From assembly GCF_001905655.1 (NCBI RefSeq), contig NZ_JMHT01000027.1, positions 1 to 64,000 on the forward strand: a DNA stretch of 64,000 nt. The letters are read 5' to 3'. Of the stretch, positions 59,132 to 64,000 are shown piece by piece. Position numbers and translations under genes: made by a program. Within the stretch, counting starts at the first letter, position 1, and each line of letters opens with the position of its first letter. The stretch is from Mycobacterium sp. ST-F2 (GTDB lineage Bacteria; Actinomycetota; Actinomycetes; Mycobacteriales; Mycobacteriaceae). The notes beneath the pieces are model-generated. The model searched no databases, was not told the DNA's origin, and saw only the letters and a list, made by a program, of their open reading frames with translations.

Positions 59132-60466
59132 CTAGTCGGCCGCGGGCATCCGATTCCAGTAGGGAATCAACAGCAGCATGGCGATGAACGCGGCCCCGGC
59201 GAAGCCGTAGAACAGTGCTGAGGTACCCAGGTAACCCGGCAGCAGACCACCGAGGATGGCACCGACCGAGCCGCAACCGTTGATGATCCCTGTCGCCGTG
59301 CCCGCGTGCTTGGACGTACCGAAGTCGACGGCCGCGATGCACGAGATCATGGCATCAGCGCCGTAGACGGTCAGGCCGATCAGGGCCAGGACGCCGACCA
59401 TGACCCACACATTGCCCGTCGCGGTCAGCGGCCCGAACAGCATGAGCACCACGACCAGCACGGCCAGGCTGATCACGCTCGCCGGCACCCGGCGCGCCTT
59501 GAACACCTTGTCCGAGATGCGGCCCAGCAGGATCGGGGCGATGACACCGGCGATGCCGAACGCCACCGGGACGGTCACCGCGGTGAACTTGTCACTGTCG
59601 TGCAGCTGTTCGGCGACGATCACCGGACCCCACAACAGGATGGCGTAGCGGGCCGGCTTGAGCAGAAAATACGCTGCCCCAAGGGTTCTCACCATCTGAT
59701 CCTTCAGTACCACGGCCAGGGACTCGCGCCACGACGAACTGGGTTCGGCGATGGCCTCGTCCTCTGCGGTGGCGTCGAGCTCGACTCCCTCAACGGAGTC
59801 CTGCGCCGCCCGGTACTCCTCGATCGGCGGTAGGCCGACGTCCGCGGGGCTGTTGCGCTGGAAGATGAAGAACAGCACGAACACAACGGCGACAATGGCC
59901 GCACCGCTGAAGAACGCTGCGCGCCAACTGCCGAACACGTCGTAGGCGAACCATCCGACCACCGGCGCGGCGACGAGGCCGCCGACGGCGTAATTGGTGC
60001 TCCACAGCCCCAGGACGTGGCCACGTTCCCCGACCGAGAAGAACTGCGACATGTTGCTCAACGTGCCCGACCAGCCCGTCGACTGAGCCAGGCCTTGCAC
60101 GATCATCAATGGCAGCAGGAAGACCACTGCCGGCAGCAGGCCCATGAACAGGGTCGCGATCGCCGAGATGGCCAGGCCGCCGAGCACGACCACCCGTGGG
60201 CCGAACCGGTCGGAGACCTGGCCCCAGACGAATTGGCCGACGGCGTAGGCGGCGAGGTACGCGGCGTCGAGATTGGCCATGACGCTCTTGGTCAGGTGAA
60301 GGTGCAGGACGGGGTCTTCGAGAATGCCGAGCTTGGCGACGGAGAACGTCTGACGGGTGAAATAGAAACCGGCATAAGCGATCCAGGTGATGGCGAAGAT
60401 GCGGATACGCCAGCGTTCGTAGTTCGGATTGGTGGTGCGCGACTTGGACAGCAGGGTGTGCGACAT
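59132..60466 (-). CDS. MFS transporter, organophosphate:phosphate antiporter (GlpT/UhpT) type
   Basis: 444 residues from ATG 60466 (GGAAGTGA upstream). Twelve hydrophobic segments; N-terminal RIRIFAITWIAYAGFYFTRQTFSVAKLGIL and the VWGQVSDRFGPRVVVL loop are typical of the OPA family. A charged central loop (RAAQDSVEGVELDATAEDE) separates the halves. OPA transporters carry phosphorylated organic anions; a phosphonate is a plausible substrate from context. Separated by 195 bp from the hydrolase gene, so it may have its own promoter. Confidence 0.87.
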   Translation of the reverse strand: MSHTLLSKSRTTNPNYERWRIRIFAITWIAYAGFYFTRQTFSVAKLGILEDPVLHLHLTKSVMANLDAAYLAAYAVGQFVWGQVSDRFGPRVVVLGGLAISAIATLFMGLLPAVVFLLPLMIVQGLAQSTGWSGTLSNMSQFFSVGERGHVLGLWSTNYAVGGLVAAPVVGWFAYDVFGSWRAAFFSGAAIVAVVFVLFFIFQRNSPADVGLPPIEEYRAAQDSVEGVELDATAEDEAIAEPSSSWRESLAVVLKDQMVRTLGAAYFLLKPARYAILLWGPVIVAEQLHDSDKFTAVTVPVAFGIAGVIAPILLGRISDKVFKARRVPASVISLAVLVVVLMLFGPLTATGNVWVMVGVLALIGLTVYGADAMISCIAAVDFGTSKHAGTATGIINGCGSVGAILGGLLPGYLGTSALFYGFAGAAFIAMLLLIPYWNRMPAAD

Positions 60467-60661
60467 GGCTGTTCACTTCCACTGGGTGCGGGGTAGAGGG
60501 AGCGCGGAAAGAAGAGGGGCCGATCGGAGGCGTGGAAACGCCATCGAGATCGTCAGCGAGGCAAGGGTTTTGGTGCGAGAGCGCGAAGGGTTAGAGTGAA
60601 AGAGCGGGGGTGGTCGGGGCCGAGGGTGCGGCATCCGACCACCGCGGAGTGCGTCGTCGGA
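60467..60661. other. Gap between hydrolase and transporter genes, no gene seen
   Basis: 195 bp, purine-rich on the plus strand (long GAGAG and GGGG runs). No second copy of the TTGTCA operator is present. Probably leader and promoter of the transporter gene. Confidence 0.35.
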
Positions 60662-61360
60662 TCAGCCCAGGGTTGCCACCAAACCGGGCAGCTGCGCCAC
60701 GCTGTCCAGGATGTGGGTGGCGCCGGCAGCGGATAGCTGCTCAGCGTTGTGCGCGCCGGTCAGCACGCCGACCGAAGCGCGCGCTCCGGCGCGCAGTCCG
60801 GTGATGACGTCCGACGAGGTGTCACCGACGACCACCACCGACTGCACTGCATCGGTCTCGGTCTGCATGAGGGCTGCGAGCGCCATGTCGGGGTACGGCC
60901 GTCCGCGGACGCCGGGCGCGGGGCAGAGCACCGCGTCGGCGAGGTCCTGCCAACCCAGCGCCTCGACGATGGCCTGCTGGGTTTCCCGGGCGAAGCCCGT
61001 GGTCAGCGCGACCTTGATACCGCGCGACCGGAAAGATGTAATGACATGTTCGGCCTGCGGAATGGGGCTGCACTTGCCGTCTGCCACCAACTGGGCGTAG
61101 CAGCGCTCGAACTCTTTGTTGGCCGCTTGTGCCTGCTCTTCGTTGCCGCGGCTCAGGTGGCGGAACACGACGATCTTCGACTGTCCCATGGTGTCGGCGA
61201 CGTAGCGCAGCATCTCTGCGCGGTCCGCATCGGTCTTCGACAGGCCGGCGTGCTCGTCGGCGGCCAGGAAGGATTGCTGCACCAGGCCGGTGTCCTCGAC
61301 CGTCGTGCCGGCCATGTCGAACACGACCAGGCTGATTCCAGGTGCTGATTGGCTTTCCAC
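60662..61360 (-). CDS. PhnX-like HAD hydrolase (phosphonatase-like)
   Basis: 232 residues from GTG 61360 (AAAAGGACG upstream). HAD motif I is VVFDMAGTTVED, which matches phosphonatases rather than the common DxDGT. MGQSKIVVF in the cap aligns with the region of the Schiff-base lysine of PhnX. Motif III/IV: GRPYPDM and VVVGDTSSDVITGLRAGA. Predicted to cleave the C-P bond of phosphonoacetaldehyde or a relative. It lies 43 bp downstream of the FAD oxidase gene on the same strand. Confidence 0.82.
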   Translation of the reverse strand: MESQSAPGISLVVFDMAGTTVEDTGLVQQSFLAADEHAGLSKTDADRAEMLRYVADTMGQSKIVVFRHLSRGNEEQAQAANKEFERCYAQLVADGKCSPIPQAEHVITSFRSRGIKVALTTGFARETQQAIVEALGWQDLADAVLCPAPGVRGRPYPDMALAALMQTETDAVQSVVVVGDTSSDVITGLRAGARASVGVLTGAHNAEQLSAAGATHILDSVAQLPGLVATLG

Positions 61361-61403
61361 TTTTGCGTCCTTTTCCGTTGTGGTGGTTGGGTTTTGGTGT
61401 GTC

Positions 61404-62540
61404 TCAGACAGTTACGGGCGACGCCAGCGCCCGCTCGACGGCGGCGGCCGCCAGGCCCAGGCCGGTGGTCATGCCGATCCCGGTGGTGACCGTCACGACG
61501 TGGGTGCGGTCCACCGGCTCCTCGATGAGGAACTCCTGCGCCGGGGCCGAGCAGTAGACGCCCTGCCAACGTTCGCTGACGTCGATATCGTTGACTCCGA
61601 ACAGTTTTCGGGTTTGGTCGAGCAGGATGTCGAAGCCCTGCTCGGACTGGAACGGCGCGGCCGCGACGTCCCGGATGTGGGTGTCGCCGATCAGCAGCGA
61701 GCCGTCGGGCTGCGGCGTGAACATCAGGTGCAGGTCGATGTCCACCGCGTCGGGGTGCTCGTCCTGCAGTCGTCGCGCGACGGCAGCGACGCTGGGCAGG
61801 TCCTCGAAACCCGCGTACCGCAGCAACGACCACCCGGTGAACAGCGGTGCCGCCAGCGTGAACGCCAACGGCAGCCTGGCCCGGATCATGTGCAGCCGGC
61901 AGCGCAGCAACCCGTCGCGCTCAGCCAGGCCGGGGAAGAGCCGGTCGATGTCGTAGTTGACTGCGATGAAGGTGGTTTCGGTGCGTATCGGTCCGCGCGA
62001 GGTATGCACGAGACCCGGCTCGAACCCGGAAGCCGCTGTACGCCAATGGAAGTCGACGCCCTGCGATTCCAGCCACCGCGCGATGGACGGCGCCGCGGTT
62101 CGCGGATCGACCTGAAGGTCATTGGGCAGGTACATGCCCCCGACGACGCGGGGATCGCGCACCGGTACGCGGTCGACCAGCTGCTGACGGTTGAGCAGGT
62201 GCACGTCACCACTGGGCCGGACGTCGGCGAATTCACGCATGACGGCCAGTTCGTCCTCGTGCCGGGCCACACAGTAGGTGCCCGCCTCCTTCGACCAGAA
62301 CCCGGCTTGCCGGGACAGGTCCAGCCAGTGCCTGCGGCCGGCCCGGGCGTAGTCCAGCGCGACACCGTTCTGCGCGGTGATGCACGCGTGGCCGAAGTTC
62401 TGCACCGACGCCCCGACCACACCGGCGGCGTGATCGACCACCGCGACTGCGAGTCCGCGACAGTGGGCGTGATAGGCGTGCGCAAGGCCGACGATTCCAG
62501 CTCCTACGACGACGACGTCGTAGCTCCGTTGATTTGGCAT
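61404..62540 (-). CDS. FAD-dependent amine oxidase (HpnW/PbfD-like)
   Basis: 378 residues from ATG 62540. DAO-type fold: VVVVGAGIVGLAHAYHAHCRGLAVAVVD at the FAD loop, VGASVQNFGHACI after it, and C-terminal TGIGMTTGLGLAAAAVERAL. Members of this subgroup next to PhnX-like genes have been proposed or shown to oxidise 2-aminoethylphosphonate or its N-methyl form to phosphonoacetaldehyde, replacing the PhnW transaminase. First gene of the oxidase-hydrolase pair, with the GntR-type operator upstream. Confidence 0.82.
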   Translation of the reverse strand: MPNQRSYDVVVVGAGIVGLAHAYHAHCRGLAVAVVDHAAGVVGASVQNFGHACITAQNGVALDYARAGRRHWLDLSRQAGFWSKEAGTYCVARHEDELAVMREFADVRPSGDVHLLNRQQLVDRVPVRDPRVVGGMYLPNDLQVDPRTAAPSIARWLESQGVDFHWRTAASGFEPGLVHTSRGPIRTETTFIAVNYDIDRLFPGLAERDGLLRCRLHMIRARLPLAFTLAAPLFTGWSLLRYAGFEDLPSVAAVARRLQDEHPDAVDIDLHLMFTPQPDGSLLIGDTHIRDVAAAPFQSEQGFDILLDQTRKLFGVNDIDVSERWQGVYCSAPAQEFLIEEPVDRTHVVTVTTGIGMTTGLGLAAAAVERALASPVTV

Positions 62541-62567
62541 GGCAATAACAGTGCGGCACGTCCCCAT

Positions 62568-62582
62568 AGTTGTCAATACAAG
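62568..62582. promoter_or_regulatory. Second copy of the GntR-type operator, upstream of the FAD oxidase
   Basis: AGTTGTCAATACAAG, 27 bp before ATG 62540. Shares TTGTCA-nn-ACAA with 58360-58371. A -10-like TAACTT on the minus strand overlaps it and an AT-rich tract (62596-62614) lies just beyond, so a bound repressor would cover the promoter. Confidence 0.65.
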
Positions 62583-62729
62583 TTATGGGATATTTCAGTA
62601 CTCATATATATAAGTGGAACGGCGTGTGAACTCATGGGAAACAAGCTCAAGGGCGTACTCCCCCGCCACGGGGCGACCGCCATGACAACATGGGCACCAG
62701 CACGCCACCCCAGCACCGAAGGAGCCGCC

Positions 62730-63488
62730 ATGGGGTACGCCGACGAACTGTTCGATCTCACCGACCGGGTGGTCCTGATCACCGGGGGCAGTCGCGGCCT
62801 CGGCCGGGAGATGGCGTTCGCGGCGGCCCATTGCGGCGCCGACGTCGTCATCGCCAGCCGGAACCTGGAGTCGTGTCAGACCACTGCCGCCGAGATCATC
62901 GCCGAGACCGGCCGGGCCGCGCTGGCACACCAGGTGCACGTCGGCCGCTGGGGCGAGCTGGACGGCCTGGTGGACGCCGCCTATGACGAGTTCGGCAAGG
63001 TCGACGTGCTGGTGAACAACGCCGGGATGTCCCCACTGTACGAGTCGTTGGGCTCGGTGCCGGAGAAGCTGTTCGACGCCGTGGTGAACCTGAACTTCAA
63101 GGGGCCGTTCAGATTATCGGCGCTGGTCGGCGAACGTATGGTGGCCGACGGTGGCGGGTCGATCATCAACATCAGCTCGTCGGGCTCGCTGCGCCCGGAC
63201 GCGTACATGCTGCCGTACGCCGCCGCCAAGGCCGGATTGAACACGCTCACAGAGGGATTCGCGAAAGCGTTCGGCCCGACGGTGCGGGTCAACACTCTGA
63301 TGGCCGGACCGTTCCTCACCGACATCAGCAAGGCCTGGGGCGAGGACACGTCGAACGCGTTCGGCTCACTGCCGCTGCAGCGAGCGGGTCAGCCTCGCGA
63401 AATCGTCGGCGCCGCACTCTTTTTGATGCCCGACGCGTCCAGCTTCACCACGGGGTCCATCCTGCGGGCCGACGGCGGATTCGCTTAA
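62730..63488 (+). CDS. SDR family oxidoreductase
   Basis: 252 residues from ATG 62730 with GAAGGAG upstream. Classical SDR: ITGGSRGLGRE, VLVNNAGMSP, catalytic ISSSGSLRPDAY with YAAAK, and the C-terminal GSILRADGG. Divergent from the FAD oxidase across 189 bp, so it could share regulation with the phosphonate-type locus, but no operator copy faces it closely. Its stop overlaps the GGDEF gene stop. Confidence 0.9.
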   Translation: MGYADELFDLTDRVVLITGGSRGLGREMAFAAAHCGADVVIASRNLESCQTTAAEIIAETGRAALAHQVHVGRWGELDGLVDAAYDEFGKVDVLVNNAGMSPLYESLGSVPEKLFDAVVNLNFKGPFRLSALVGERMVADGGGSIINISSSGSLRPDAYMLPYAAAKAGLNTLTEGFAKAFGPTVRVNTLMAGPFLTDISKAWGEDTSNAFGSLPLQRAGQPREIVGAALFLMPDASSFTTGSILRADGGFA

Positions 63489-64000
63489 ACAGGCGAATGC
63501 CGGCTCCCGCCATCGACTTCCAAGCGATTGCGTCCGAGCCGCTTGGCCGCGTACAGCGCCAGGTCGGCACGACGCAGCAACTGGGAGGCCGCGGCGTCGG
63601 GATCATCGACCGTTACGCCGGCCGGCCACGCTGCGAGCCCCGCGGAGGCCGTGACACTGGGGCGGTCGCTGTCGTCGTCCCGCCGGCCGGTGACGGCCGC
63701 ACGGACTTTCTCCGCGGTGTGGGTGGTCTCGGCATCACCGGCCAGAATGACGGCGAATTCCTCGCCGCCCAGGCGGGCCGCGAAGCCGCCGCATTCGCCT
63801 GTCACGCCGCGCAGCTGATCGGCCACGGTGTACAGACATTCGTCGCCGGCCGGGTGCCCCAGGCGGTCGTTGTACTGCTTGAAATAGTCGACGTCGATCA
63901 GCAGCACCGCCGGTGCCACAACGGAACCCAGCCGCCCGTGCAGCTCGGCAATGAAGGCCCGACGGTTGGGCAGTCGGGTCAGCGGATCGGTGCTGCTGAG
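63485..64000 (-). CDS. Diguanylate cyclase (GGDEF domain), 3' part, cut by window edge
   Basis: 171 codons plus stop, running off the right edge. The GGDEF domain is nearly whole: TDPLTRLPNRRAF at the edge, LLIDVDYFKQYNDRLGH (metal-binding Asp) and the active-site loop RLGGEEFAV. GGEEF is a competent signature, so c-di-GMP synthesis is expected. The RxxD inhibitory site five residues before GGEEF is absent. N-terminal sensory or membrane parts lie outside the window. Confidence 0.92.
   Translation of the reverse strand, partial: LSSTDPLTRLPNRRAFIAELHGRLGSVVAPAVLLIDVDYFKQYNDRLGHPAGDECLYTVADQLRGVTGECGGFAARLGGEEFAVILAGDAETTHTAEKVRAAVTGRRDDDSDRPSVTASAGLAAWPAGVTVDDPDAAASQLLRRADLALYAAKRLGRNRLEVDGGSRHSPV

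Noticed and set aside
61290..62729. A 732-codon frame fusing upstream sequence to the last SDR
   Set aside because: The first 480 codons are antisense to the PhnX-like and FAD oxidase genes; ATG 62730 has a ribosome site and the SDR N-terminus.

Overview
The window is about 64 kb of GC-rich actinobacterial DNA and reads as chromosome of a non-tuberculous, probably rapidly growing mycobacterium (Mycolicibacterium type). Evidence: an LpqH-family 19 kDa lipoprotein, a LucA homologue, the tuberculostearate pair BfaA/BfaB, a PE-PPE-domain secreted protein, the Prim-PolC/LigC pair, frequent GTG/TTG starts, and genes that appear to be read from leaderless transcripts. Several blocks keep the gene order I know from M. 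tuberculosis: recR to lucA (Rv3715c to Rv3723), Prim-PolC and ligC (Rv3730c, Rv3731), and tadA to the FadE36-like kinase (Rv3752c to Rv3761c). These blocks form a core backbone with accessory genes between them.

Layout. 1-7.65 kb: the 5' part of a large NRPS (C-A-PCP-E-C-A with an N-methyltransferase insert beginning) with its MbtH partner, both on the minus strand and cut by the left edge. 8-20 kb: housekeeping block with recR-ybaB flanked by complementary repeats, an SRPBCC protein, bfaAB, dnaX, the aspartate aminotransferase, SRP RNA, tRNA-Ser(GGA), lucA, a secreted HtrA-like protease and a frameshifted MpaB-type oxygenase gene. 20-26 kb: a tightly overlapping oligopeptide ABC operon ending in a zinc alcohol dehydrogenase. 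26-30 kb: cold-shock gene, GAP-family membrane protein, Prim-PolC/LigC repair operon, gluQ-RS. 30-35.6 kb: SDR, P450, flavin monooxygenase, TetR and a variant tRNA-guanine transglycosylase. 35.8-42.5 kb: surface and secreted proteins (LpqH, PE-PPE hydrolase, LpqC-like esterase), a LuxR regulator with an alpha/beta hydrolase, and a pirin.

42.5-48.5 kb: an operon of acyl-CoA ligase, DUF3556 membrane protein and phytoene-desaturase-like oxidoreductase, divergent from a PucR-type regulator. 48.7-49.7 kb: a secreted protein built from GAxVxTPxGG repeats, then two canonical terminators and tRNA-Ser(CGA). 50-57.7 kb: tadA and its partner, tyrA, a proXVWZ betaine/osmoprotectant importer, a LapA-like protein and an aminoglycoside-phosphotransferase-fold kinase. 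57.7-62.6 kb: a histidine phosphatase, then a compact phosphonate-type locus (GntR/UTRA regulator, organophosphate-type MFS transporter, PhnX-like HAD hydrolase, HpnW/PbfD-like FAD oxidase). A nearly identical 15-bp operator lies in front of the regulator and in front of the oxidase. 62.7-64 kb: an SDR and the C-terminal half of a GGDEF protein cut by the right edge.

The points most worth following are the shared operator of the phosphonate-type locus, the 20-nt complementary repeats bracketing ybaB-recR at the place where ami1 is expected and absent, the altered substrate loop of the transglycosylase, two frameshifted genes, the PucR/DUF3556 lipid operon, and a recurrent leaderless-promoter geometry.
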